The notes under the pieces are model-generated. The model saw only the letters and a list, made by a program, of their open reading frames with translations, was not told where the DNA came from and made no database searches. Positions 9,370-21,779 of a stretch of DNA of 64,000 bases are shown piece after piece (the stretch's first letter is position 1; each line of letters opens with the position of its first letter). Position numbers and translations under genes: made by a program. Source of the DNA: Paraescarpia echinospica (Eukaryota > Annelida > Polychaeta > Sabellida > Siboglinidae); NCBI GenBank assembly GCA_020002185.1, contig CM034533.1, positions 55,297,486 to 55,361,485 of the forward strand, given 5' to 3'.

Positions 9370-12250
9370 TGCCACTTGGGAGAGCTGCAAAGAGTCCTCG
9401 ATGTAAGATGTACTTGCAGTATATCCACAATTTCTCTGACATCACCAAATAACAGGCATAACATAGTTCACACCTTAACGTTGAAGTGTTGATACTCATG
9501 TAAGTTTTGTGTTGCACTGAAATTCCATTCGTTTGCTTTACAGGTATCTCATTATCTTACCATCAAGTTTCAATTTTCGTTTTTACGCATGTGAGCTTGG
9601 TTTCCAAGAATTTAGACACAAAAGAAGTTACCTTATTGTTATTAGTTAAGCAGCATATTAAACAGGAGACAAATGTGACCCTCCGTGATGAAATGGGTTT
9701 CATTGCAGCATCCATTAAAAAAGAAAAACTCCATTCCAATGATGTAAACTGTGCCCAATTATTGAAAAAAACAATTATGAGAAATCATTCTCTAATGTTG
9801 TGAGTGTTTATGTGTTCACCTGAGAATACTTCAAAGCATATTTTGAGTAACCATTGAAAGCTCTCAGTAATATTTATATACAGAATACGAAGGTTCTACA
9901 ATAATTTATTAGCAGCAGTTGTATTAAATTCCCAAAATCAGTTAGTTACTTCATTTTCGGCATGTAGCTGAAAGCAAGTGAGACATAGTGAGACTTTGTT
10001 TGTGGTTGAGGATAAACAAATTAATGACCAATTATTCACTAAATGTTTCTACCCCAATACTGAAGAAGATACAATAATTGAAGGGTTCCCAAGGGATCTT
10101 CGGCGCTTGCCACATAGTAGGGGGTCCTTGGCAAATAAAATTTATTTTGTAATGTCACCTTACATGTAAAGCACAAGAAGGCAGACATTTCGAGAGGTTT
10201 GAGCTGTGAACGTTTGTGAGTGCTGCACTAATTGTCTGAGCAGAATCTGCCATTTGTTTTATTTCTTAAGCATTCTGTATCAGTCATACTCTGAGTGCAT
10301 TTGTTCACCCCTTTTTCAGAATAGTTTGCTTGCTTGCACCAGATGCACGTGTGTCAGTTTGCATTTCCTGCATGATGTAGCTTGTGGATGAATATTTGCA
10401 TCCAGTGGTCTTGTTTGAGAAAGCAGTGTGTGTTGTTTGCAGTTTCTGTGTAACATCTTTGTCATGGCAAGTGATTCGTGTACAATTTCAGTTAAGGTCA
10501 GACACCCCAGGTGAAATGGTGTTTTTTGACAAAAAATTGTTTTCTGTCAGATTATTATACCTTTGTATGCATACTATCAATAAAGTTCACTTCTATGACA
10601 ATTATGTACCTCTAAGTGAGTTTTAGTCATGGATCAAGCATGTCGATATCATGTAATGAAATCCATTATGCAATCTTTGACAGCCATTTTCCCAAAACCA
10701 TTTTTCTTCAAATTCCTGCATTTGGAAACGGGATATCTCTTGGAATAATTATGCTATATACATAATGTTTTCAGTGTTGCATTCAGCATATTCTACTGTG
10801 TGCAATGATCAGACACTTTTTTAAATCATGAATAGTTTGAAAGATATAGCCATATTTGTTGCAAAAAAACAAGATTTTTTTCGTATTTTACCAAAAATTG
10901 ATTTAAAAAATTAAAACACAACATTTCAAAAAATGCTCTGATCATTGCACAATAGAATCTATAGAGAACATGGATTTGCAAGAATTATAACTATAATATG
11001 GATTCAATAAAAAATGGCAGTGTTTCAAAATTTGCCAATATTTGCTCAAAATGGTGGCCATTTTGTTTGTTACCATGGAAACGGGGGTCTGGCTGAAAAA
11101 AGTTCAATACATATTTTACTCAGTAAGACCCATTTCATGCATTGGGCAGAACAAATTGAACTGTTTGCACAATTTAAAAAATAATCCTATCTACCTGCCG
11201 TGTCTGGCCTTAATGCTCGGGTTTGTAAACAAAAAATCAAAGTTCTCAAAGTAAATTGCATTACTCAGTTTTGTATAATCTTCATTTTTTATGATATTGA
11301 AACCTCTTGCAAAGTTGACCTGATATTCAGGTATCAGTTGTTAATGTAACAGTTAAACTTTCTTTTTTGACATGTTTTATCAGAACATTAAACAGCCATA
11401 TAGAATTGTTTATATATAAACATGTATCATGACAAATGTGGGGAATCACAGGTACAGCTGTATAGTAATTGGTACTTATGATTTTTACTATCTCCTGTGA
11501 AATAATAAAGCAACAAAATACTGTTGTCACCAATCTGAGGACAGTTTCACAAAGCATTCATACCATACAGTTTCACTTACCGGTAGATTACTTAAATTGA
11601 AACAATCGTGGATTAAACACAGTGCATTGCAGACATCAGTAATTAGAGTTTCTTCATATGAAAGTTCTTACGTATGACTGCTTCGGGAAACTGGGCTTTG
11701 AGCTAGTTATCTGCCCATTCAGGTTAAATCACGTGATTATAATAAGTACAAATTATAATAAGTAGATTTATAAGGTGCTATAATTCTAGAAAAAGTCCAT
11801 TCAGAGTTGCAAATTTGAGTGATAGTTACCTTAAATTAAAGGCGCTGTGGTTAGCATTATTGACGAAAAAGACTTGCACCAGCCATACTGCATTGATTTG
11901 GTTTTCAGTCCACCATCTTAAAAAATTTGATCTCGTAATAACATCTTCTGTGTGGCTTCTGTTTTCAGCCAGAGGAAGTTTTGACAAAGCAGGGTTGATT
12001 GACATGCCATCCGCACCAACTAGCTCTACCCTGCATGGCGACCTCATCCACACCATGTGACTTTGTCTGAACAATGTGACATATTGATTTCCTTTTCTTT
12101 GTATGGACTGTCATATTTCTCATTGTGAATAAGGACCTATCCAGAACCAGTTCTGTACACGTGCAATTACCAATCGACATTTCCTACTAATCAGCAGAAG
12201 TTGCTGAAGAAGCGTTGACATTACGCAATAGCTAAACTGCAAACTTCTGT
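9370..12250. other. No gene seen; probable 3' UTR then intergenic DNA
   Basis: After the stop at 9369 the sequence is AT-rich with many short stops in all frames. The first part is presumably the 3' untranslated region of the IQ gene. I found no protein motif, RNA gene or tandem array. Confidence 0.5.
10134..10139 (+). terminator. Candidate polyadenylation signal AATAAA
   Basis: The first AATAAA I noticed downstream of the IQ-gene stop, about 765 bp after it. A second AATAAA lies at 10579-10584. Either could end the transcript; no GT-rich element clearly decides between them. Confidence 0.3.
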
Positions 12251-12263
12251 GTTGCCAAAGTCG

Positions 12264-12345
12264 ATATATATGGTAAGATGACCATCAACGAAACGAGTGG
12301 CACCATATATATGGTAAGATGACAGTCAATGAAACGAGTGGCACC
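12264..12345. repeat. 41-bp tandem duplication
   Basis: Two 41-bp units begin with ATATATATGGTAAGATGAC and end with GAAACGAGTGGCACC, differing at a few bases. From 12357 to about 14600 I see only AT-rich sequence without gene signals. Confidence 0.85.
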
Positions 12346-14611
12346 ATATATATTTAGCATGAACTGGAGCTATAAAAAAACACTAATTAGTGAAACCACA
12401 TTGCCCAGTGAATCAAAAAATTTGTATACAGGTGGAACTATTTGAAGTAACTTCAAGAAAGTTATGTAAAAAATGTAATGATATCTACGATAATAATATG
12501 TACGTATGTTCTCCATATCAGTGATTATCATTCTTACCCAAATGGTACATTGCAGAGTGTTTTTATGAGCCTTCTATATAGATGGATATTGAATATCTGT
12601 TAGTTAGATTTTTAAATAAATATTAACATTTTAGTGGATGTAATGGAGTTTACTATAACTGCATACCCATCACATAAACTGTATAAAACATGCATGCGTG
12701 CGGTGCGATTGGCTCGTGGATTTTGACTGGACTGGATCAGGGTATTAAAGATCAAGGTATCTGGCATAACTCTTCATTGGAGAGTTACGCCAAAACATAG
12801 AATAAATGGAGTATTGAACCAGCAACAGTATTCGTTTTGAACTGAAGACGTGTGTAATCAAGACTGATCACCAGTATATAATCGCGAAACAGGTCTAGTG
12901 GTCTAGAATATATTGCCTAGTAAAAACATATGACAGTGTTCTGGTCGTGCTGCGTGATATAAGGAACCAGTATCATTGATTGGACAGCTCACCCAGAACT
13001 AATAGGTATTGCATGCTGTAGGAAAACATGTAAACCAGGAACAACAATAACATTTTAGCATGTGTTAAGACTACCATTTCCGACATAAACCTAGATATTT
13101 ATTAAGTGTTTTTCACCTCGGGAATGCATGTAGAAATCCAATTGGTATTTATCTAACTTATCTATCATAATTCCTTATGGCAACACACTATTTAGTGTAG
13201 AGCATACCAACTGTAGTTAAACACATAATTGACAACAGCATAAAAGTGATGGCAGATCAATATCTACTATATTTTTGATATAATGGTGTGGCTACTGGAA
13301 GCCTTGAGCATTATTTCCTGTGATGTTACGTGTTGATTATTGCATCTATTTGTTTTTGTTGAATTTACTCATGATGCCAACGTTATCAAACCATGTGTTA
13401 TAGCCAGTTAAATATCTTAACTGTGGCGATTTGAGCTATGCATCTATAGCTGTATACAGTGTTATTACCATTCCACTTATTTAATGCCAAGTCATTCCTT
13501 AACTAGTTTGACTGTTGTTGTTAAAGCACTACCTGTTAATCTGACAGATATGTGTTCGGAGGTCTGTCATGCTGTATTTAGTAACCTTATTTTATACCTA
13601 TACACATTAAAACATGTACAGTGCATATTTATGCAGTAGCTATCTGTGATTGCATACAAAACTATCTGCAGTTATATATCATTAAACTATAAGTGTATGT
13701 GTGTTTGTTATGTTTGGTCTGATAATGTTTATAGATGACTGCACCCATGGTATGATTGAATAAGTTACTAAAGTTTTCGAGAGCCCAATTTTTATTACAC
13801 ATTTGCATGTGAAACTGTAAAACAAGGCTACAAAATTACATTTTATCCAGTGAAAAACAGAGTTATGGATTGACAATGTGATTTCTTTAATTTGAAAGAT
13901 CGGGTTTTGCCAAATTGAATTGAACTACATGTATCAATGCCAGTATTTATCTTTAGTTATAGATTCTGGTTTAATTTTTTATCTGGATTAAGTTTGACTA
14001 TGTGACGTTATGTGTGTTATGAAATACATTTGTTAATGTTTGTAGCAAGGAATGGTGTATATCCAGGCAGTTTTAACGAAGTTATGTTATTATGTGTGCA
14101 AATAAAAGAAAGCAGAAAACATCCTAAGAACAAGATATGAAGGTTTATCAGTGAATACACCTTCACGAAGGCATATGTCATATATGTATAGAGACTGTGA
14201 TTATGAAATTTTAATGTAATAAAAACAAAGGAGAAGCAACAATTTTTTTGTATTTTGCTATTAATTTAAAATAACACGATATTATATGTGGGTTTTGTCA
14301 GCCAGTGAGAAAACTGGAGTTTTCATGACTTGGACATTTTAGAGATTTGCACATTTAAAAGTTTTTTTATTTGCATATCTATTGTTTTTAATTTCACTTT
14401 TTAGTATGTAAGACTTGTTTTTAATATAAATATTTGGAAAACGTCTTCGAGCAATCCAGGTTGGAAAGGGCGCACAACATTGACATGCCCGTAGCAAGGG
14501 TGTTTTGGGGTGCATTTTAAAAGAAAGCCACAATGCAGGAGGTCTGCGATATTTATCTCGATTTTTTTATTGATTTATTCCAATTTTTATTCATAAAAAT
14601 GAAGTATACAA

Positions 14612-15020
14612 TTATATTATGTTACTATAATTGTATGATATATAATTGGGAAAACGGCTACATTTCACTTCCAAATTTCCCCTAGCATGTTTTACAACTA
14701 AACACAAACACATGCAAGTTACTCTCTCCTTCAAGACGTGTACATTGCCTAGAGGAAGGCCGTAATACAGGTGTCGATCGGTATCCGGGAGTATCCTGTT
14801 GGTGATAGATGTGCCAAAGAATGCCATCATCACCAACGTCACAGCGCGCCGCTTATTTGTCAGCTTACTGCGCTGTGGGCAAAGTGTTCCATGCCGGCCG
14901 GTTCGCAAAGCCCCCAATTTCTGTTGGGCGCGGTGCAAACTTTCTTTGCGACGTCCAGCGCCACACAAATATACTTATCATGGTGTGAAAGAATCATCAG
15001 AATTGATGTTTACTGAGTAA
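14612..15020. other. GC-richer patch with short open frames, unassigned
   Basis: Base composition rises sharply and CpG dinucleotides become common. Both strands have short open frames (about 118 codons on minus, 73 to 81 on plus). None matches a family I know, and none has convincing splice sites. It could be a first exon or CpG-rich promoter area of an unrecognised gene, or an old repeat. Confidence 0.25.
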
Positions 15021-15117
15021 AGCAACGATGAAAGTAGAAACTAGAACAATAGTTACAGACAGTATTAAGAAAAACTATGTAACCATGCACAACAACGTAA
15101 GCGAGCGCAAACGGCAA

Positions 15118-15132
15118 TGACGTCATCACGTG
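15118..15132. promoter_or_regulatory. CRE-like TGACGTCA next to E-box CACGTG
   Basis: TGACGTCA at 15118-15125 is a perfect CREB/ATF-type palindrome, and CACGTG at 15127-15132 is a perfect E-box palindrome one base away, followed by another ACGT core. They sit about 100 bp right of the CpG-richer patch. This is consistent with a promoter but could be chance. Confidence 0.3.
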
Positions 15133-15203
15133 ACGTTCGTGTTTTATTTCTATACCTAACAACTAGTTTGATTTACGAGTCCAAATAGATGATAATATAT
15201 TTC

Positions 15204-15486
15204 TACCTGCCAACTCTCCCTGGAAAGGAGTCTCGGAATTATAAGGTATCGGTTGGTTTCCCGGAATATCTGAAAATCTCCAACAGCAGCCCCCGCTCCG
15301 TTTTCGAGATCGAAACAACACGGGAGACATTCTGAGGCGTGCTGAACCGCTGAATTTCCGGCAAAAATGTCCAACAGCACCCTCTCCCGTATTCCGATGT
15401 CAGGATCCGAGACAGAGCGACACGGGAAGTGTGCTGAACCGCTGATGAGTCTCCCTGATTTCAAAAAAATTGTTGGCAGCTAGGTA
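15204..15486. mobile_element. MITE-like element with terminal inverted repeats
   Basis: The block starts TACCTGCCAAC and ends GTTGGCAGCTAGGTA, an imperfect terminal inverted repeat. The interior contains repeated TTTCCGG, CTCCCGT and GATCCGAGACAG segments and has no coding capacity. A related copy lies at 23812-24114 with matching internal blocks such as AACCGCTGATGA near its right end. Confidence 0.7.
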
Positions 15487-15829
15487 TAATGATAGTGTCT
15501 ACAAGCGCCCCGACCTCGCCGAACCCTATCACGTCACGCGCTCGAACATTACTTGATTACATATCTCCGAAACCGTTCGGCAACTTTTTCTCTAAATTTG
15601 CAAAGACAGGGCCCCCCAAACTGGTATATTTTCGAACGTCAGTAACGTTTTCTCTAATTTGGTATTGAAAGTCCATGTTTTAATGCCACTATGCACAACA
15701 AATCTGTATTTGCTTCAATCATTCTAAGGGCCTCCCACGCCCCCCCCCCAAATGCAAAATGTTCAAATTTTGCCTATTTTCTCAAAAACTGCAGTAACGT
15801 TTCTCTAATTTTGCATACACATTCTATGT

Positions 15830-17370
15830 GACAGTGCCACTTCTTCTTCTATGTGCCATATGTCTGTCACAGGCGTTGGCGATCATGGCCCTCCAAACCG
15901 TACGGTCGTTTGTAGTTTGTAGCAGTTCTGTTGTGCTCCTTCCACACCATGTTGAGAGCCTATCTATTATTTTTATTCTCTGGCGTCCTCTGGATCTTTT
16001 TCCTTCTATCTTTCCTGTTGTTACTATATGTTCTAACTTTTTCTATCTCAAGACATGGCCTATAAATCGTGCTTGTTGTGTTCTAACTTTATTGATGATC
16101 TTTCTTTTTGATTTGGCTGTCCTAAGGATTACTTCATTGCTTTGCTTTGCAGTCTATGGCACTCGCAGCATTCTTCTTAAGAACCACAATTCAGTGGCTT
16201 CTATGTTTTTTTGTGAACTGTTGGTTATTGTCCAGGATTCACATCCATATAGCAATATAGGCTCTATGTAGCGTTGCAGTACACGTTTTCTCACTTCAAT
16301 TGATATATCTTTGTTTTGTTAAAATGTTTTTCATGTTGTGAAAAGCTGTTTTGGCTTGTGCAATTCGTCTCTTGATCTCATCGTTGCATCGACCGTCGGA
16401 TGTTATTAGTGATTCCAGATAGTTAAACGTTCGGACTTGCTTCAAAACAATGCCATATGCTACCATGTTGCATGTTGGAGTGTAATTTTTTTTCAGATGA
16501 CCATGGTTTCTGTTTTCTTTTTGTTCAGGGACATATCTTTTTTCTCACTTTCTCTTATTACTGTATGTAGCATCTGTTGTAAATGTATTTCGTTCTCAGC
16601 AATCAGTACCGTGTCGTCTGCATATCATAAATTATTCATGTTGTATCCCCACGTTTTATTTCTTGAAATGTACTGATGTCATTTTTTATTCGTATTGCTG
16701 CTGTTTATTCCCAGTACAGATTTCTCACAACTCTCAGATCTTTCCCATCAATGTTCAAACTCTCCAGCGGTTATATGATTTCTTCATGGCAAACTCTGTC
16801 AAATGCCTTTGTGTAATCAATAAAACATACATACAGATCTTTCTGCACTTCCAATGCTCTCTCAATCAGTGTTCGTAGGATGTATATTGCATTACGTGTA
16901 CCTTTATCTTCTAAAAATCCACATTGTTTTTCAGCAATTTCCGGCTTTATTTTGTTTCTCATCCTGGTCATAATAATTTTAAGCAACATCTTGGTGAAGT
17001 GACCCATGAGACTAATTGTACGGTGTAGTTCACATTCAATTGCGCCTGGTTTCTTTGGTATTGCTACAAAATTGGATCAGTCAGTGGGGATTCTTCCGCT
17101 GTCATATGTTTCGTTCAAGAAGTCTATATAGTTACTATATCAATTCCAAACTAATCTAAACATTCAATCATTTCAATAGTAATATTATCTGGTCCAGCAG
17201 CTTTCCATTGGTCTGATGGATTTTTGAACCTCATCATTCAATATAGGAGGACCATCAAAGTTCTTCTTAATTGATGGTCTTTCACCCCTTTCATCATCGT
17301 ACAGTTCACAAATATATTCTGACCATCTCTCGAGTATTTTGTCTTTATCCATTATTATGTTTCCTTCTTT
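15830..17370 (-). pseudogene. RTE-like LINE, 5'-truncated and degenerate
   Basis: On the minus strand the order is: LERWSEYICELYDDERGERP before the polymerase domain; then KIIMTRMRNKIKPEIAEKQC and KDLYVCFIDYTKAFDRVCHE of reverse transcriptase; then a C-terminal part with GYECWTI and RFIGHVLR-type segments; and finally WRAMIANACDRHMAHRRRSG. The catalytic ADD segment is not preserved in one frame. Frameshifts and stops make it a pseudogene. The 5' endonuclease domain is missing. Confidence 0.75.
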
Positions 17371-17459
17371 ATATTAGGTGCCACTATACACAATCTATAA
17401 TTGATTGAATCGTTCGAACTAATGACCTGGATACTGTAGACTGTTGTATAGTAATAATA

Positions 17460-17925
17460 AAGTAGATTTGTATACCGCCAAAACAAGCAGACTGCTTAGT
17501 AGCCATAATATAGTGTGTTCACTTGATAGCTTCAAAACAATTCTGAGCTATTTTTAACCAATAAACTCTTGAAACTCTTAAAAACACAGCCTGTGAGTTC
17601 GGGAGGTGCCATCTGGTGGCAGCACACCAACTCTCCTGCAAGGTCTCTACAACCACTGGAAATCGGCCTAAATAGCAGAGTATTGGGATAAAATTCAACA
17701 ATATTTTTAATAACACATAAATAATATAAATACAATGTTCACGAAACGGTCTACTCGAATATTTTATTTCCAGGTGTATCTTCACTGGCAAGCATATAAT
17801 CTCCACTAAACATGTCAACATTTTACTTCCATCATAACACTTAATGATGTGTAACTATATTCATCAACATACATTTAATTAATAATTACAAACTCACAAT
17901 ATAGTCCAAAGGACTTCAGGGCCTC
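17460..17925. other. No gene seen
   Basis: AT-rich sequence between the LINE and the periodic block. An open frame of about 100 codons on the minus strand (17519-17821) shows no recognisable motif or splice context. Confidence 0.4.
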
Positions 17926-18530
17926 TTGGCCCATTTTTTTAAATGGCCACCAAATTCAATTTCTCGATATCTAAAAATAAGTGTCACGTAAAGCTATAGT
18001 TTTTGTGTCTAGATATAGGTATTAGAATTCATAGATTTCCAATATTTTACTTTTCAATTTCTTAGACATTCACATCTGCCATTTTTAAAGATGGTGGTCG
18101 TTAATACAAATGTAACGATATCTTAAAAACTACGCCACCTAGAGCAGTAAAGTTTGTTCTTGAATAGCTTGATGGATAGCAATTTTAACATATCTAACAT
18201 CTGACCTTCGTCGACATGCCTATATCCGCCTTTTTAAAGATGGCACCTTTGAAAACCTATTATTTCCATATCTTAAGAACTACATAACATAGAACCACAA
18301 AATTGATGTCAAAATGTATGGTTTTTAGATACGATTTCAAATACATTACTATTGAACTTCGTTGACTTTCAAATATCAGCCATTTTGAAAGATGGCGCCA
18401 AACAAAGCCTGTTATATTCCCATATCTTAAGACTTGCGTATCCTAGAACTTTGAAATTGATGTCAAAATATAGGCTTTTGGATGCGACAGGCTTTTTGGA
18501 TTTCAAATATTAAACTTTTTATTTTCTCCA
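17925..18530. repeat. Degenerate ~150-bp tandem repeat, 4 units
   Basis: A CCATTTTTAAAGATGG-like near-palindrome recurs at about 17932, 18077, 18226 and 18377. Between copies, ATATCTTAAGAACTAC and TTGATGTCAAAATATAGG blocks recur in the same order. The units are diverged, so this is an old array. Confidence 0.65.
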
Positions 18531-18559
18531 ACATTCACATTTTCTCCATGCCATATGTA

Positions 18560-18858
18560 GCCACATTACAGACTTTTCCTGTACGAAACCACGGACATGA
18601 CAATGGAGGAGACGCACAACCCTTTCTCGGATACCAGCGAAGTTCTTGACACACGTCTTGTTGCAGATGACGTAGTTGTTGGTTCGGTCAGCAGGATGGA
18701 CAAAACTTGGAGAAGACCAGCGCAAAGAGTTCTTCAAGAAACGTCTGGTGGACCGCACAAACACAAACAATCCCAAAGAACAAAATGTGTCTCTTCAGTC
18801 AAAAATCACATTCATAACAACAAGTGTCGTCCTTGAAAAACGACCGCAACTTGTTCTG
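18560..18858 (+). pseudogene. N-terminal part of a dispersed uncharacterised gene family, interrupted
   Basis: The plus strand reads THNPFSDTSEVLDTR, then in a shifted frame GEDQRKEFFKKRLVDRT. These resemble a family I know from many invertebrate genomes as repeated uncharacterised proteins with an NPF..LDTR segment, an EEADTR motif and an HALTGCDT-type motif. The reading frame shifts at least once. It stops at the LTR boundary at 18860, and the family resumes at 23053, so the gypsy element appears to have landed inside this copy. The molecular function of the family is unknown to me. Confidence 0.5.
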
Positions 18859-18859
18859 T

Positions 18860-19018
18860 TGTCGTGTACTGGCCGTGGGCTGTGCGTACAACATTATAGA
18901 ATGAAGATTCTCGTAGAGAGAGTATGAACACGTTTATTGTGACACAGGCGGAACTCGAGATCCAAAGGAAAAGAGGAAACGGGGCATGATAAACGGTTCC
19001 GCGATCAAGGATCTAACA
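18860..19018 (-). repeat. 3' LTR of gypsy element 1
   Basis: 159 bp, bounded by TG and CA, matching 22669-22829 with few differences (a 2-bp length difference near ACAACATTATAG against ACAACGACATTATAG). On the coding strand it directly follows the polypurine tract. Confidence 0.9.
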
Positions 19019-19174
19019 TTCCTCCCCCTTTAAGAAAACCATAATTAGTATAATTATAAAAATGTAAACTTTTAACGCCAACGAGAGTCACTTATACGTA
19101 TCAATGTCATATCTAAGATAGATAGTATGCAATTGTTTATAGTACTAATCTAGTGCTCTCGCGACTAGCTACAG

Positions 19175-19558
19175 CTACCGAACTCTGTGTGATCTTCTCA
19201 GCGGTACTACCACGTCTGGTACTACACAGGACTGCGACCGTTCAACTGTTGGTCTTGAGATCACCTCTCCTGTGGCTGTACCCATAGTCACGTCTGAGTT
19301 GCCATATGATAGTGGTGGTGTCGATGGTGTTCGCTCGAACCGAGGTAGTACTTTACGCTCTGCAAGCCTCGGTGGAAGTTGAGGCTCTTCAATCCTCAGT
19401 GGTACCAGACGCTCTTCAGTCGACTCGATCGGCCTTCTCTCGCGCAAATGATCCTGGTGACGCTTCCACACTCTGTCATCCTGCAGACGTACCGCGAAGG
19501 TCAGCGGACCCAGCCGGCTCTCTATCACCGTAGCGACCCATTTCGGTTGTCCCTGAAC
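19175..19558 (-). pseudogene. Gypsy 1 pol C-terminal tail (after frameshift)
   Basis: The frame continues the end of pol downstream of the integrase core: GQPKWVATVIESRLGPLTFA is a typical C-terminal module of Mag-type integrases, followed by a Pro/Arg-rich tail ending PLRRSHRVR. It is out of frame with the integrase part, which ends in a stop at 19561. Confidence 0.7.
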
Positions 19559-19560
19559 GC

Positions 19561-20685
19561 TTAGACACAGTCTCCTGTCATGAAACTTCGCTCCACTGCT
19601 CTCTGGTCGTGGCGTTCTTTGTCTTCTTCCTGTTTGCGCAAGACTCGGTTCTGAATGGATAGTCGTAGAAGATCCAGTCGTGTGCTCGGTGGTGTCTTCA
19701 ACACAAACTCTGTTGGAGCTCTGCCGGTTGCAGCTTGTGGAGTTACCCTGTAGCGTGCTAGGAAGGTGTAGAGACGATCTTCTAGGTTGCCATTTGTCTT
19801 CTTCAACCCTGCTTTTACAGTCTGAACGGCGCGTTCAGCTAAGCCATTACTGGATGGGTGATAAGGTGAAGACTTGATGTGTTTGATTCCGTTAGCTCGA
19901 CAAAACTGTTCAAACTCCTCACTGGTGAAACAGCTTCCGTTATCTGATACCACTGTGCTTGGTAGACCCAAAATCGCAAACGTCTGTCTTAGCTTCGTGA
20001 GAGTTGCACTGGTTGTCGCAGCTGATACAACGTGTGCATCGATGTACTTGTTGTGAGCATCGACTATGATGAGTATCATACGTCCCTCGAACGGTCCCGC
20101 ATAATCAATGTGTATTCGATGCCACGTTCGTCCCGGCCATTCCCATGGATGCAGTGGTGCCACTGGTGGTTGTTTGCTGTGTATTTGGCATGTCGTGCAG
20201 TCCTTAACACACATCTCGATTTCAGCGTCCAAACCTGGCCACCAGAGGTAGCTTCGGGCTAACGCCTTCATCTTCACTATGCTCGGATGCGTCTCGTGTA
20301 GTTCTTTCAACAACGTGTCACAACCCTTTGGTGGTACGATGACTCTTGCGTGTTGGACACTCAGTTCGTCTTTCCTTCGAGTGTAACTCTCCCACTCGCG
20401 TGATACATCGCTAGGCCATCCTCCTTCCACGAACCGTTGAACTTGTGACCGTATCGGATCGGTTGCTGTCCATTTAGCGATGTGTTCTGCCGTGATGGGT
20501 GTATCGTTCATGGTTGTAAGTGCTAGAACCACTTCCTCCGGGACTGGTAATCGTTCAGGAGTGTCTGGTAGCGGCAAGCGACTCAATCCGTCTGCATGAC
20601 AGATACTCGTACCCGGTCTGTACCCCAGATGGTACTGATAGTTACTTAGTGTTAGTGCCCATCTCTGAATGCGTGCACTAGCCAT
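19561..20685 (-). pseudogene. Gypsy 1 pol: RNase H remnant plus integrase
   Basis: It begins ASARIQRWALTLSNYQYHL, the very end of RNase H, and continues into integrase. The zinc domain shows HETH and CVKDCTTC (HHCC). The catalytic triad is visible as IHIDYAGPF (D), VVSDNGSCF (D) and SNGLAERAVQTVK (E). The integrase core looks intact over about 330 residues. It ends early at GDCV followed by a stop, with the tail in another frame. Its 5' end overlaps the reverse-transcriptase frame by 8 bp at a deletion junction. Confidence 0.85.
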
Positions 20686-21757
20686 TGCGGAGGCGTAACC
20701 CTGCGTCTTGTAGTCGCGTTAGCACAGTAGCCAGATTACGATCGTGCTCTTCTGGCGTTCTTCCTGTGACCAGGATGTCGTCGAGGTAGACTACGGTCAT
20801 GGGTATGTTCTGTAGTAACTGCTCCATGATTCTCTGGAAGATACCTGGAGAAGAACTCACACCGAAAGGCAGACGTTCGAATGCGAATAGCCCTTTCGAC
20901 GTGTTGATTGTAGTCAACGGACGTGATTCTTCATCCATTACGACCTGTTGATACGCATGGCTCATGTCCAGCGTGGTGTACAGTGTGCCACCTGCTAATT
21001 TTGTAAACAGATCAAATACGTTCGGGATCGGGTACTTGTCTATCTTTACGGCTCTGTTGATGGTTACCTTATAGTCGCCACAGATTCTGACTGCGCCGGT
21101 ATACTTCAAGACCAGTACAATGGGCGCGGCCCACTCAGAATACTCCACAGGACGGATGATTCCGGCATTCTGCATACGATCTAGCTCGTCCTCTACTTTG
21201 GCTCGTAAAGCAAGAGGTACAGGTCGAGGTTTACAATACCTCGGTTTAACCGTGTCATCAACGTAGAACTTCGCAGTCAGCCCCTTTAGAGTGCCTAGTC
21301 CCTCACTAAACATTGATTCGTAAGGCTTTAGGAAGTCCTCTCTGTCTACTTGATTCACGGTAGCCCAGTTCACTTTCAACACTGTTAGCCAGTCCCTTCC
21401 CAGCAGGTTAGGTCCCGACCCAGGCACTACGATTGCCTGCAGCCTGTGCTGTTGATTTTTGTGACAAACGTTCACCTGTGCTCGCCCTAAAGGCTCAATT
21501 GTGGTACCTGCGTACGTTCGCAACCTCGGAACGTTACGCGTGTCGAGAGTGAGCACAGATGTCTTGCAGATTTTAGCCCACTCATCCCCCGATATAAGCG
21601 AAACTGCTGCTCCGGTATCTATCTCCATAGCCACTTCACTTTCCTCTATCTGGACATTGCAAATGTACGGTGGTATGGTGTGGGTGGCACTTGTGTGATA
21701 CAGGCCAAGTGTGTATGTCTTCACATAACTTGTCATTGCGTTGCGAGTGTGTGTCAT
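20678..21757 (-). pseudogene. Gypsy 1 pol: protease and reverse transcriptase
   Basis: Protease is marked by EIDTGAAVSLISG near residue 40. Reverse transcriptase follows, with LDMSHAYQQ, LPFGVSSSPGIFQ and the catalytic VVYLDDILVTG near residue 335. The frame stops right after LQDAGLRLRNG, where the fingers-palm part should run on into the thumb, connection and RNase H. Those are missing from the copy. Confidence 0.85.
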
Positions 21758-21779
21758 TTTCTACTAAGTGTGTCTAGTG

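Noticed and set aside
8685..9464. 259-codon minus-strand frame rich in Ser, Leu and Ala
   Set aside because: Antisense shadow of the acidic tail exon; the sense strand has splice support and phase agreement.
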